Assembly (NCBI RefSeq): GCF_002950945.1
Contig: NZ_CP012673.1
Span: 10,554,501 to 10,618,500 of the forward strand
Direction: 5' to 3'
Length of the DNA: 64,000 nt
DNA from: Sorangium cellulosum
Lineage (GTDB): Bacteria > Myxococcota_A > Polyangia > Polyangiales > Polyangiaceae
Shown: positions 9,381 through 18,395 of the stretch, piece by piece
Layout of the letters: each line of letters starts with the position of its first letter
How positions within the stretch are numbered: position 1 is the stretch's first letter
Position numbers and translations under genes: made by a program
Notes under the pieces: generated by a model
What the model was told of the DNA's origin: nothing
Databases searched by the model: none
What the model saw: only the letters and a program-made list of their open reading frames with translations

Positions 9381-9738
9381 AGCGAGTTTCCCTTGAAGGC
9401 TGCCGAGCACTCGGCGGCGAACGGCGGACGGCAGACGACGGCGGACCGAACGTCCGACGCTCCCCGACCCATACCACCCATCCCCCGCACGGGCAACGCA
9501 GCGGTTCGGCCGCCTGGAACCCGTGCTAGGCTCGCCGCGCCGTCCTCGCCGGAGGGAGGGATGGTGCCTGCCGCACCCGCCCGCTCCTCCGGCGAGCCAC
9601 CAACCCAGACCGGCGCGACGGCCCCAGCCGGGGCCGCCCGCCGGCCGGCCCGGGCGCCGGCCGCGCGACGTGCGGCCGGCGGCGGGACGCACCTCTCGCC
9701 TTCGTGGCCTTTGCGACGATCGACACGGGGAAAACACG
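9381..9738. other. Divergent intergenic region
   Basis: 358 bp between the tatA start and the ATG at 9739. It must hold promoters for both directions. A 9-bp hairpin (GCCGGCCGC / GCGGCCGGC, 9656-9680) lies in the leader of the rightward gene. No coding frame with a recognisable protein was found. Confidence 0.4.
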
Positions 9739-10407
9739 ATGCCGTTCTTCCGCATGAATCGAAAGGCAGCGCATTGTCTGGCAGGAGCGTCGGTCGCGGC
9801 GGCGGTGCTCGCCGGCGCGCCCGGGCGCGCGAGCGCCCAGGAGACGGGCGGGGCCGGCGACCGCGTGAGCGTCGACGGCAAGGGGATCGTCGGCGGCGCG
9901 CTGCTCGGCGGCGAGGTCGTGATGCTGACCATGGGCGCGATCGGGGTCGAGCGCGCCTGGCCGTACCTCGTCTTCGGCGGGGTCGGCGCGGTGGGCGGCG
10001 GCGTGGCCGGCTACTTCATCGAGGCCGCGGAGCCGGCCCCCGAGGTGCCGCTCTACATGCTCGCGGGCGGCATGGCGCTCGTCATCCCGACCCTCGTCGT
10101 CACGCTGAACGCCACCGCGTACAAGCCGCCGGCGACGGACCAGAGCGAGCCCATTCGCAACGAGCCCGCCGCGGAGCCGCCCCAGCCGGGCATCAACGTG
10201 CAGCTCACGACGGACGCGGCGTCGGTCCTCCGGCGGCTCGGGACGGACGCGCCCGGCGTCGGGCTCGTGGACCTGGCGCCGAGCCAGGTCGCGGTCGGCG
10301 TGCCGGCGCTCTCGGTCGCGCCGCTGTACTCGCACGACGAGATGTTCAAGTTCGGCGTGGCGCAGGGGTACCAGGTCCGCGTCCCCGTCTTCCGGGCGTC
10401 CTTCTGA
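9739..10407 (+). CDS. Exported membrane protein of unknown function
   Basis: 222 residues. It has a signal peptide (ALAs before ASAQETGG, cleavage near residue 31) and then three hydrophobic Gly-rich segments (about 45-62, 67-85 and 92-114: IVGGALLGGEVVMLTMGAIG, YLVFGGVGAVGGGVAGYF, MLAGGMALVIPTLVVTL). A soluble Pro-rich C-terminal part (about 120-222) contains VDLAPSQVAVGVPALSV. The ATG at 9739 is chosen because it opens directly into the signal sequence. No family is recognised. The pattern recalls small myxobacterial membrane proteins with Gly-zipper helices. Confidence 0.7.
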   Translation: MPFFRMNRKAAHCLAGASVAAAVLAGAPGRASAQETGGAGDRVSVDGKGIVGGALLGGEVVMLTMGAIGVERAWPYLVFGGVGAVGGGVAGYFIEAAEPAPEVPLYMLAGGMALVIPTLVVTLNATAYKPPATDQSEPIRNEPAAEPPQPGINVQLTTDAASVLRRLGTDAPGVGLVDLAPSQVAVGVPALSVAPLYSHDEMFKFGVAQGYQVRVPVFRASF

Positions 10408-10509
10408 CCGGCCCGGCAGCGGCCCGCGCGGCGGCGGAGGGACGGCGCTCCCCTGCCCCGCGCGCGGGTCTCTGTGCCGATCGCGGCGCTCGGCGTTAGG
10501 CTTCTCGCC

Positions 10510-11163
10510 GTGGCCGACCTCCACGACACCCCGCTCCCCTGGTCCACGCGGCTCTGGTTCGCGTTCGCATGCTTCTTCCGCGTGCTGTTCGACCCCGGGT
10601 TCGCCGCGCGGGCCTGGCAGGCGCGCGAGGCCGTCGCCGCGCTGCCGCCAGCCGAGCCGCCCGAGCCGGCGCGGCTCGAGCCGGCGCGGGACGGCGCCGC
10701 GCCGCCTCGACCCGAGGCCGCGAAGGCCGCCCCGGAGGAGCCCGCGCCGGCCGCGCCCGCTGCGCCCACCGCGCCGGCCGCGCCCGCCGTGAGCTCGGCG
10801 CTCCAGCTGCTCGCGCTGCTCCAGCGCGAGGGGCGGCTCGTCGACTTCCTCGAGCAGGACATCGCCTCGTTTGGCGACGCGGACGTCGGCGTGGCCGCGC
10901 GTATGGTCCATGAGGGCTGCCGCAAGGCGCTGCGCGGCCACGCGAAGCTCGCGCCGGTGCGGGGCGAGGACGAGGGGGCCAGGGTGACGCTGGAGGCCGG
11001 CTACAACCCCGCCGAGGTCAAGCTCATCGGCAACGTGTCCGGGAGCGCGCCGTACCGCGGGGTGCTGCGGCACCGCGGCTGGCGCGCCGTCGAGCTCTCG
11101 CTGCCGACGCCGATCGCCGGCCACGACGCGAGCGTCATCGCCCCCGCGGAGGTCGAGTTATGA
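10510..11163 (+). CDS. DUF2760 domain protein
   Basis: 217 residues from the GTG at 10510 (an upstream GTG at 10474 is possible). An N-terminal hydrophobic segment (LWFAFACFFRVLFDPGF) is followed by an Ala/Pro-rich linker and then the DUF2760 domain, containing ALQLLALLQREGRLVDFLE, FGDADVGVAARMVHEGCRK and RGVLRHRGWRAVELSLP. DUF2760 genes are commonly found beside Hsp70-family genes and probably serve the same chaperone-like system (context inference). The stop codon overlaps the ATG of the Hsp70 gene (ATGA at 11160), showing translational coupling. Confidence 0.85.
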   Translation: MADLHDTPLPWSTRLWFAFACFFRVLFDPGFAARAWQAREAVAALPPAEPPEPARLEPARDGAAPPRPEAAKAAPEEPAPAAPAAPTAPAAPAVSSALQLLALLQREGRLVDFLEQDIASFGDADVGVAARMVHEGCRKALRGHAKLAPVRGEDEGARVTLEAGYNPAEVKLIGNVSGSAPYRGVLRHRGWRAVELSLPTPIAGHDASVIAPAEVEL

Positions 11164-13040
11164 GCGCGCGGTTCATCATCGGGATCGATCTCGGCACCAC
11201 CCACTGCGCGCTCTCCTACGCGCGCGTGCCCGAGGACGGAGGCGGCACGCAGCGCGCGCCGTCGCCCGAGGTGCTGGCCGTCCCGCAGCTCGTGGCGCAG
11301 GGCGCGCTCGAGGCGCGGCCGCTCCTGCCCTCCTTCATGTACATCCCGCACGAGAGCGAGGGCTTCCAGGCGCTGCCGTGGGACGCGGAGCGGCGGTTCG
11401 CGGTCGGCGAGCACGCCCGCGCGCGCGGGGTCGACGCGCCGGCGCGCCTCATCTCGAGCGCGAAGAGCTGGCTCTCCCACCCGGGCATCGACCGGCGCGG
11501 GCCGACGCTGCCGATCGGCGCGCCCGAGGACGTCGAGAAGATCTCGCCGGTCGAGGCGTCGTGGCGGTACCTCGAGCACCTCACCGAGGCGTGGGACCAC
11601 CTGTTCGCCAAGGATGACCCGGAGCTCGCCCTCACGAAGCAGGAGATCGTGATCACCGTGCCGGCGTCGTTCGACGCCGCCGCGCGCGATCTCACGGTCG
11701 AGGCGGCGAGCGCCGCGGGCTTCGAGGACCTCACGCTGCTCGAGGAGCCGCAGGCCGCCGTGTACGCCTGGATCGACGCGGCCGGCGAGGCCTGGCGCAA
11801 GCACCTCCAGCCCGGCGACGTGCTGCTCGTGGTCGACGTCGGCGGCGGGACCACCGACTTCTCCGCGATCGCCGCGGCCCCGCGGGACGACGGCTCGCTC
11901 GAGCTCGTCCGGGTGGCGGTGGGCGATCACATCCTGCTCGGCGGCGACAACATGGACCTCGCGCTCGCGCACGTGGTGAAGGCGAAGCTCGCGGCCGAGG
12001 GCAAGGAGCTCGACCGCTGGCAGATGACGTCGCTCACCCACGCGGCGCGCGTCGCCAAGGAGCAGCTGCTCGGCGATCCGTCGATGGAGGCGGCGCCGAT
12101 CGTGATCGCCGGGCGCGGCTCGAAGCTGCTCGGCGCGTCGATCCGGACGGAGCTGACGCGCGACGAGATCACGCGGACGCTCGTGGACGGGTTCTTCCCC
12201 GAGGTGGCGTCCTCCGCGCGCCCGGCGACGCGCGCGCGCGCCGGCCTGACGCAGCTCGGGCTGCCGTACGCGCAGGACCCGGCGATCACCCGCCACCTCG
12301 CCGCGTTCCTCGGCCGTCAGGCCGGGGCGACGTCCAGGCTGGAGGGCTTCGTCCCGAGGGGGGCGGCCGGCGACGGGTCCGGCCGCGCGCCGCTCCTGCT
12401 GCACCCGACGGCGGTGCTCTTCAACGGGGGCGTCATGAAGAGCGCGGCCCTCCGCGAGCGGCTGGTCGCGACGCTCGGGGCCTGGCTCGAGGAGGACGGG
12501 GCGCCGCGACCGCGGGTGCTCCCGAGCGACGACCTCGACCTCGCGGTCGCGCGCGGCGCCGCCGCCTACGGCCTGGCGCGGCGCGGGCGGGGGCTCCGGA
12601 TCCGCGGCGGGACGGCACGGGCGTACTACGTGGGCATCGAGGGCGCCGTGCCCGCGGTGCCCGGCCTGGAGCCGCCGATCACGGCGCTCTGCCTCGCCCC
12701 CTTCGGCATGGAGGAGGGCACCGAGGCGACGCTGCCGCCCCAGGAGTTCGTCGTGGTGGTCGGCGAGCCCGTGCGCTTCCGGTTCTTCAGCTCATCGGTC
12801 CGCCGGGAGGACCAGGCGGGGGCGGAGCTCGAGCACTGGAAGGCCGGCGAGCTCGAGGAGCTCTCGCCGATCGAGGTCACCCTGCCCACCGAGGGCCGCC
12901 GCGAGGGCGACATGGTGCCGGTGCAGCTGCGCGCGTCGGTCACGGAGGTGGGGACGCTGCTGCTGGAGGCGATCCCGCGCGAGCCGCAGAAGCCGAACGA
13001 GCGCTGGCGGATCGAGCTGTCGGTGCGCGCCGAGGCGTGA
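11160..13040 (+). CDS. Hsp70-family protein (short form)
   Basis: 626-residue Hsp70-type ATPase. Phosphate-1 loop FIIGIDLGTTHCALSYA is at residues ~4-20, phosphate-2 loop VVDVGGGTTDFSAIA at ~223-237, a GGDNMDLALAH block at ~261-271, and the adenosine motif LFNGGVMKSAALRERL at ~420-435. The C-terminal part is short and beta-like (VRFRFFSSSVRREDQ), without a normal DnaK lid. This is the divergent Hsp70 subgroup linked to DUF2760 rather than housekeeping DnaK. It is coupled by ATGA to the DUF2760 gene and overlaps the possible GTG start of the transglutaminase gene. A longer paralogue lies at 20712. Confidence 0.9.
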   Translation: MSARFIIGIDLGTTHCALSYARVPEDGGGTQRAPSPEVLAVPQLVAQGALEARPLLPSFMYIPHESEGFQALPWDAERRFAVGEHARARGVDAPARLISSAKSWLSHPGIDRRGPTLPIGAPEDVEKISPVEASWRYLEHLTEAWDHLFAKDDPELALTKQEIVITVPASFDAAARDLTVEAASAAGFEDLTLLEEPQAAVYAWIDAAGEAWRKHLQPGDVLLVVDVGGGTTDFSAIAAAPRDDGSLELVRVAVGDHILLGGDNMDLALAHVVKAKLAAEGKELDRWQMTSLTHAARVAKEQLLGDPSMEAAPIVIAGRGSKLLGASIRTELTRDEITRTLVDGFFPEVASSARPATRARAGLTQLGLPYAQDPAITRHLAAFLGRQAGATSRLEGFVPRGAAGDGSGRAPLLLHPTAVLFNGGVMKSAALRERLVATLGAWLEEDGAPRPRVLPSDDLDLAVARGAAAYGLARRGRGLRIRGGTARAYYVGIEGAVPAVPGLEPPITALCLAPFGMEEGTEATLPPQEFVVVVGEPVRFRFFSSSVRREDQAGAELEHWKAGELEELSPIEVTLPTEGRREGDMVPVQLRASVTEVGTLLLEAIPREPQKPNERWRIELSVRAEA

Positions 13041-13066
13041 GGCGAGGCGCGCTCGGCCCGGACGAC

Positions 13067-13945
13067 ATGGCACAGACGATTCGCAAGCTCCGCGTCACCC
13101 ACACGACGAAGTACACCTACGATCGCCCGGTGGAGCGGAGCGTGCACAAGCTGCATCTCTGCCCGATGTACGACTGGGATCAACGCGTGCTCTCGCACAC
13201 GCTCGCGATCACCCCGGAAGTCACCACGGTGGAGTGCGAGGACGTCTTCGGCAACTGGGTCACGCGCTTCGAGATCACGAGCCCGTACACCGAGCTCACG
13301 ATCTCGGCCGACTCGATCGTGGAGCTCTACGACAGCGACCCGTTCGCGTTCGCGAAGAAGAAGATCCGGCCGGCGTTCCCGCTCGTCTGGATGCCCTGGG
13401 AGCAGCTGATGATCGCTCCGTACCAGCGCCCCGTCGAGCTGCCCGACACCCAGCTGCAGGAGCTCTTCGATTACGCCATGTCGTTCGTCGGGAGGAACGA
13501 CGGGGATCTGATGGAGACGCTCTTCGAGATCAACCTGACGCTCTTCCGGGAGTACCAGTACGTGCCGGGCTCGACCAACCTGTCGACCACCCCGTATGAC
13601 GTCTTCGTGAGCAGGCGGGGGGTGTGTCAGGACTCCGCCAACCTGTTCATCTGCCTGGCGAGGCTTCTCGGCATTCCGGCCCGGTACGTGTGCGGGTACA
13701 TCTATACCGGGAATGTCGGCGCGAGCCGCGCCGGCTCCGACGCGACGCACGCGTGGGTGCAGCTCTACATTCCCAACATCGGCTGGAAGGGGTTCGATCC
13801 GACGAACGGCGTGTTGACCGGGCTCGACCACGTGCGGGTCGGTTACGGCCGCAACTACCTCGACGCGACCCCCACCGCCGGGACGCTCTTCACGGCCGCT
13901 GCCGAGACGATGACCGTCGATGTGGCGGTGGCCGAGGTGGAATGA
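13067..13945 (+). CDS. Transglutaminase-like cysteine protease-fold protein
   Basis: 292 residues from ATG 13067 (a GTG at 13037 would give 302 and overlap the Hsp70 stop). An N-terminal beta region typical of bacterial transglutaminase-like proteins (HTTKYTYDRPVERSVHKLHL) precedes the catalytic core. The triad is complete: Cys187 in RRGVCQDSANLF, His228 in THAWVQLY and Asp244 in GFDPTNG. No signal peptide is present. Members of this family hydrolyse or transfer amide bonds; the physiological substrate is unknown. The tight junction with Hsp70 suggests one operon, DUF2760-Hsp70-transglutaminase. Confidence 0.88.
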   Translation: MAQTIRKLRVTHTTKYTYDRPVERSVHKLHLCPMYDWDQRVLSHTLAITPEVTTVECEDVFGNWVTRFEITSPYTELTISADSIVELYDSDPFAFAKKKIRPAFPLVWMPWEQLMIAPYQRPVELPDTQLQELFDYAMSFVGRNDGDLMETLFEINLTLFREYQYVPGSTNLSTTPYDVFVSRRGVCQDSANLFICLARLLGIPARYVCGYIYTGNVGASRAGSDATHAWVQLYIPNIGWKGFDPTNGVLTGLDHVRVGYGRNYLDATPTAGTLFTAAAETMTVDVAVAEVE

Positions 13946-14019
13946 CCCGCCCTGCGCGGCATCCCGCGGCATCCGCAGGACGGGAGCACATCTACTGCGG
14001 GAAGTCGGGCTGGGAGATG

Positions 14020-14156
14020 AAACGCCAAGGCGCCAAGGACGCCAAGGACGCCAAGGACGCCAAGGACGCCAAGAACCCAGGGAGATAGGAGGAGGAGATG
14101 CCGGAGCCCTTCCCCTCTCCTCCTGGCGTCCTTGGCGTCCTTGGCGCCTTGGCGGT
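14020..14156. repeat. KDA-type tandem repeat and long inverted repeat
   Basis: The 9-mer GCCAAGGAC is repeated about five times (14023-14077). The same motif returns inverted at 14119-14156 (GGCGTCCTTGGCGTCC and so on). The arms pair over more than 30 nt, and an inner arm (AGGAGGAGA / TCTCCTCCT) extends the stem. Short frames across it would encode Lys-Asp-Ala runs, typical of spurious ORFs. It looks like a dispersed repeat or bidirectional terminator structure. Confidence 0.8.
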
Positions 14157-14447
14157 CTTTCTGCTGATCCTGAGCAACTCCCGGGTTCAGTCTGGAAATC
14201 GAGGGAAAGCATCGCAGAGAACGCCCTCGTGACTTGAACGTGGAAGTTGGAAAACGCTCGTGAGCGCGGCCGGGCGGCCGTTCGCTGCTATGATCAGCGG
14301 TGCGCCCCCGCCCGCGACCGCAGCGGCCAGGGTCGCCGTCACGCCCGCGCTCGCGGGCGATTCGCGCGCGACACGGCGCCTCACGCGCCGCGGACGAGGC
14401 GGCGCGCGCGGCCGGGCCGCACGTCTCGATCAGCGGGGGAGGACACG

Positions 14448-15779
14448 ATGGATTGGCGGATGCGCGTGTGTCTGTTGGGGGCGATCGCGGGCCTGTGCGC
14501 CTGCGCGAGCACGCCCGTGCAATGGCCGTCGCCGGACGGGCCGCCGAAGCTCCCGCCCGCACACGAGATCAACCCGATCGCGGCGCCGGACGCCGCCCAT
14601 TCCGTGGCCATCGTGGGCGCGACCCTGATCGACGGGCGCGGAGGCCCGCCCGTGCGGGACGCCGTCGTCGTGGTCCGCGGCGACCGCATCGTCGCCGCGG
14701 GCGCGCGGGGATCCACGGCCGTCCCGGCCGGCGCGGAGGTCGTCCGCGGCGCGGGGCTCTCGGTGCTGCCCGGCCTCATCGACGCGCACTTCCACCTCGG
14801 CGGCGACGACGCGCTGCCCGGCCTCATGCTCCGGCGCGGCGTGACCTCGCTGCGCGATCCGGGGCAGTGGATCGAGGCGTACGACGCCGCGCGCAGGCTC
14901 GGCCCGGCGCCGCGGCTCTTCCCGGCAGGGCCGCTGCTCGACTGGCCGGAGCCGGCCCACCCGGAGAGCGCCCTGCTCGTGCGCGACGCGGCCGAGGCGC
15001 GCTGGGCGGTCGATCGGCTGGTCGAGCGCGGGGCGTCGGCGGTCAAGGTCTACTTCCGCCTGCCGCTCGGGCTCATCGAGGTGATCGCCCAGGCCGCCCA
15101 CGCGCGCGGGGTGATCGCCACCGGGCACCTGGAGACGGTCGACGCCGCGGCGGCCGTGCGCGCCGGGCTCGACGGCATCGAGCACATCACCTCGCTGGGC
15201 ACGGCGCTCGTGCCGCCGCGTGAGGCCGAGCGTTACCGTCAGTCGGTGATCGCCGACAATGCGGCTCGGTTCGAGGGCCGGTATCAGATCTTCAGCGGCA
15301 TCTCGCTCGAGGCGCCCCGGACAGCGCAGCTGCTCGGGACGCTCGCCGCGCGCGGCACCTTCGTCACCCCCACGCTCGCCGTCTTCGAGCGCCGCGCCGG
15401 CGGCGAGGGCGCGACCGACGTCCAGGTGCGCGGCTTCGAGGCCATGATGAAGCTCGTCGGCAAGGCGCGCCGCGCCGGCGTGCGGGTGGTCGTCGGCTCC
15501 CACGGGACGGTGCCGGGCGCCGAGCGGGGGTGGGCCTACCAGCGCGAGATGGAGCTGCTCGTCGAGAGCGGCCTGTCGCCCATGGAGACCCTCGTCGCCG
15601 GGACGCTGGAGAACGCCCGGTTCTTCCACGTCGACGGCCGGCTCGGCAGCGTCGAGCCGGGCAAACTCGCCGACCTCGTGCTGGTCGAGGGTGACCCGCT
15701 CGCCGACATCCGCGCGATGCGGCGCGTGAAGCGGGTCATGTTGAACGGGAGGTGGGTCGAGCGCGGCCAGGGCGGCTGA
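14448..15779 (+). CDS. Amidohydrolase-family lipoprotein
   Basis: 443 residues. The N-terminus MDWRMRVCLLGAIAGLCAC is a lipoprotein signal. A small beta domain (VAIVGATLIDGRGG, VVVVRGDRIVAAG) is followed by a TIM-barrel amidohydrolase core: metal-binding DAHFHLGG (~115), Lys in SAVKVYFRLP, GHLETVDAA, and GIEHITSLG. The strand-8 position usually carrying Asp in AGTDAG reads GSHGTVPG, as in some imidazolonepropionase-like subfamilies, so metal or substrate handling may differ. The C-terminal VEPGKLADLVLVEGDPLADI closes the metal-hydrolase beta domain. The substrate is unknown (cyclic amide or peptide-like). It converges on the cellobiose phosphorylase gene. Confidence 0.85.
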   Translation: MDWRMRVCLLGAIAGLCACASTPVQWPSPDGPPKLPPAHEINPIAAPDAAHSVAIVGATLIDGRGGPPVRDAVVVVRGDRIVAAGARGSTAVPAGAEVVRGAGLSVLPGLIDAHFHLGGDDALPGLMLRRGVTSLRDPGQWIEAYDAARRLGPAPRLFPAGPLLDWPEPAHPESALLVRDAAEARWAVDRLVERGASAVKVYFRLPLGLIEVIAQAAHARGVIATGHLETVDAAAAVRAGLDGIEHITSLGTALVPPREAERYRQSVIADNAARFEGRYQIFSGISLEAPRTAQLLGTLAARGTFVTPTLAVFERRAGGEGATDVQVRGFEAMMKLVGKARRAGVRVVVGSHGTVPGAERGWAYQREMELLVESGLSPMETLVAGTLENARFFHVDGRLGSVEPGKLADLVLVEGDPLADIRAMRRVKRVMLNGRWVERGQGG

Positions 15780-15783
15780 GACG

Positions 15784-15824
15784 CGAGCGGCCGCGCAGCG
15801 GATCACGCTGCGCGGCGCGCTCGG
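15784..15824. terminator. Bidirectional hairpin between convergent genes
   Basis: A perfect 11-bp stem (GCCGCGCAGCG / CGCTGCGCGGC) with a GATCA loop and an imperfect outer extension lies between the amidohydrolase and cellobiose phosphorylase stop codons. The position suits bidirectional termination, although no T-run is present. Confidence 0.55.
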
Positions 15825-15834
15825 CGCGGGCCGT

Positions 15835-18276
15835 TCAGCCCATCTCGACCTCGACCTGGACGGTCTTGCCGGCCGGGGCGAGCGGGATCACGTTGCCCGT
15901 GACGGCCTTGCCATCCACGGTGAGCTTCTTCACGCCCTTGCACACGCCCGAGTTCTTGACGCTGATCTCGTACGTGGCGCCGCGGAAGCGGCGGCTGATC
16001 GAGAAGCTCTTCCAGGCCTTGGGCACGCAGGGATCGAGCTTCAGGCCGTCGTACTGGGGCTGCACGCCGAGGATGCCCTGGCTGACGGACACGAAGGTCC
16101 AGGCCGCGGTGCCGGTGAGCCAGGCGTTCTTGGCCTCGCCGAAGACCGGGGCGTCCTTGCCCGCGATCATCTGCGCGTAGACGTAGGGCTCGGCCCGGTA
16201 GGTCTCGATCTGGCTCTCCTTCGCCGAGGGACAGATCGAGAGGTAGTACTCGAGCGCGCGCTCCCCTTCGCCGAGCAGACACCAGCCGAGGTGGATCCAG
16301 GTGTTGTTGTGGCAGAAGATGCCGGCGTTCTCCTTCACGCCGGGCGGATACGAGGTGACCTCGCCGAGCTCGAGGTGGTACGTCGAGTAGGCGGGCTGCT
16401 GCAGCACGATGCCGTTCTTCGTGTAGAGGTGCTTGTGCACGCTCTCCATCGCCTGCTTGGCGCGGCCGTTGTCCGCGCCGGCGCCGCCCAGCACGCACCA
16501 GCCCTGGCTCTCGATGAAGATCTTGCCCTCCTCGTTCTCCTTGCTGCCGACCGGCCGGCTCTCGGCGTCATAGGCGCGGCGGTACCACTCGCCGTCCCAG
16601 GCCTCCTTCTCGACCACGGCGAGCATCTCCGCGTAGTGCGCGCGCATGCGGTCCGCGTCGGCCTTCTGGCCCATCCAGTCGTAGAGGGCGGACATCTCGC
16701 GGCTCGCGTAGAGGAAGAGGCCGGCGATCATCACCGACTCGGCCTTCGAGTCCTTCACGTCGCCCGCGGTCTGGAAGCTCTCGTTCGGCTCGGTGCTGAA
16801 ACAGTTCAGGTTGAGGCAGTCGTTCCAGTCGGCGTGCCCGATGAGCGGCAGCCCGTGCGGGCCGCGCTTCTTCATCGTGTACGCGATGGACGTCTCCAGG
16901 TGATGCAGGAGATCTTCCTTGGAGCCCGGCTTGTCCGCGTAGCCCACCGCCGCCTTGAGGATGTCCTTGTCGCCGGTCTCCTTGATGTAGGCGCACGTGG
17001 AGAGGATGAGCCACAGGTGATCGTCGTAGAAGTCGCCGCCGATGTCGGCGTTCCCCTTCTTCGTGAGCGGCTGGTACTGGTGGTAGCAGGTGCCGTCGCT
17101 GAGCTGCGTCGCGGCGATGTCGAGGATGCGCTGGCGGGCGCGCTCGGGGATGAGGTGCACGAAGCCGAGCAGGTCCTGGTTCGAGTCGCGGAAGCCCATG
17201 CCGCGGCCGATGCCCGTCTCGTACATGCTGGCCGACCGCGAGAGGTTGAACGTGGCCATGCACTGGTACTGATTCCAGGTGTTGAGCATGCGGCTCGCGT
17301 GCTCGTCCGGGCAGTCGGCCTGGAAGTTCGAGAGGATCCCCGCCCAGTCCGCCTTCAGCTGCGCGAACGCGCCGTCCACGACGCCGGGCGCCGAGTACTT
17401 GGCGAGGATCTCCTTGCCCTTCTGCTTGTTCATGACGAAGGGCGCCTTGAACTTGGGCAGGTCCTGCTGGTCGACGTACGAGAGCACGAAGCTCAGGGTC
17501 TCGCTCGCGCCGGGCTCGAGGGAGAGGCTCACCTGGTGGCTGCCGATGGGGTTCCAGCCGAAGGCCTTCGAGTTCGTCGCCTTGCCCCGCGCGGGGACCT
17601 GCGCCTCGTGCAGGCCGTGGTGCACGCTGCCGCAGAAGGCGTCGCGGCTCGTGTCGAACCCGTCGACGGCCCTCGTGCAGGCGAAGAGCGAGTAATGGGA
17701 GCGGCGCTCGCGGAACTCGGTCTTGTGGTAGATGGCGCTGCCGTCGATCTCCACCTCGCCGATGGAGTAGGTGCGCTGGTAGTTCGTCATGTCATTGAGC
17801 GCCTCGAAGAAGCAGAACTCCTGGAAGGAGAAGAGCTGGATGTCCTTCTTCGAAGCGCTCTTGTTCGTGACCCGGGTGCGCCAGATCTCCACGTTCTCGC
17901 CGGGGACGATGAAGAAGAGCACCTCCACCTCGACGCCGTTCTTCTCGCCCGTGATGCGCGTGTAGCCGAGGCCGTGGCGGCACTCGTAGCGATCGAGCGC
18001 CGTCTTGACCGGCTTCCACATGGGGTTCCACACCACGCCGCCGTCGTTCACGTAGAGGTAACGCCCGCCGATATCCATCGGGACGTTGTTGTAACGATAG
18101 CGGGTGAGCCGGCGCAGCTTGGCGTCCTTCCAGAACGTGTAGCCGCCCGCCGTGTTGGTGCAGAGGCCGAACATCTCGTCGGAGCCCAGGTAGTTGAGCC
18201 AGGGCAGCGGCGTGTCGGGACGGGTGATGACGTACTCGCGGCTCTCGTCGTCGAAGTGGCCGTACGGATTGCTCAT
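15835..18276 (-). CDS. Cellobiose phosphorylase (GH94)
   Basis: 813 residues, the normal length for GH94 cellobiose/chitobiose phosphorylases. The protein is very close in pattern to characterised cellobiose phosphorylases: YGHFDDESREYVIT at the N-terminus, RYRYNNVPMDIGGRYLYVND, GIGRGMGFRDSNQDLLGF, and ADWNDCLNLNCF around Asp483, the region of the general-acid Asp. EVTSYPPGVKENAGIFCHNN and AKNAWLTGTAAWTF close the active site. Expected reaction: cellobiose plus phosphate to glucose 1-phosphate and glucose in the cytoplasm, saving ATP. There is no signal peptide. No transporter or cellulase is adjacent. A hairpin with a T-run lies about 90 nt upstream on the same strand. Confidence 0.9.
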   Translation of the reverse strand: MSNPYGHFDDESREYVITRPDTPLPWLNYLGSDEMFGLCTNTAGGYTFWKDAKLRRLTRYRYNNVPMDIGGRYLYVNDGGVVWNPMWKPVKTALDRYECRHGLGYTRITGEKNGVEVEVLFFIVPGENVEIWRTRVTNKSASKKDIQLFSFQEFCFFEALNDMTNYQRTYSIGEVEIDGSAIYHKTEFRERRSHYSLFACTRAVDGFDTSRDAFCGSVHHGLHEAQVPARGKATNSKAFGWNPIGSHQVSLSLEPGASETLSFVLSYVDQQDLPKFKAPFVMNKQKGKEILAKYSAPGVVDGAFAQLKADWAGILSNFQADCPDEHASRMLNTWNQYQCMATFNLSRSASMYETGIGRGMGFRDSNQDLLGFVHLIPERARQRILDIAATQLSDGTCYHQYQPLTKKGNADIGGDFYDDHLWLILSTCAYIKETGDKDILKAAVGYADKPGSKEDLLHHLETSIAYTMKKRGPHGLPLIGHADWNDCLNLNCFSTEPNESFQTAGDVKDSKAESVMIAGLFLYASREMSALYDWMGQKADADRMRAHYAEMLAVVEKEAWDGEWYRRAYDAESRPVGSKENEEGKIFIESQGWCVLGGAGADNGRAKQAMESVHKHLYTKNGIVLQQPAYSTYHLELGEVTSYPPGVKENAGIFCHNNTWIHLGWCLLGEGERALEYYLSICPSAKESQIETYRAEPYVYAQMIAGKDAPVFGEAKNAWLTGTAAWTFVSVSQGILGVQPQYDGLKLDPCVPKAWKSFSISRRFRGATYEISVKNSGVCKGVKKLTVDGKAVTGNVIPLAPAGKTVQVEVEMG

Positions 18277-18362
18277 GGACGCGCGGTCTCCGTGGGATCG
18301 GTGGAACTCTAGCCGGGTCGAGCGGGGAGAGCCCCTCGGCCCGGCGGACAGAAGACGGACAG

Positions 18363-18395
18363 AAAAAAACCCGGAGGCAGATCTGCCCCGGGTTT
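18363..18395 (-). terminator. Intrinsic terminator (leftward)
   Basis: Read leftward, a near-perfect stem (AAACCCGGGGCAGA / TCTGCCTCCGGGTTT) is followed by seven T. It lies 232 nt past the stop of the secreted protein at 18627 and about 90 nt before the cellobiose phosphorylase start. It either ends the upstream transcript or forms a leader attenuator for the phosphorylase. Confidence 0.75.

Noticed and set aside
14020..14156. Protein-coding repeats (KDAKDA) as a gene
   Set aside because: Short frame within an inverted-repeat structure with no start/RBS context or domain.
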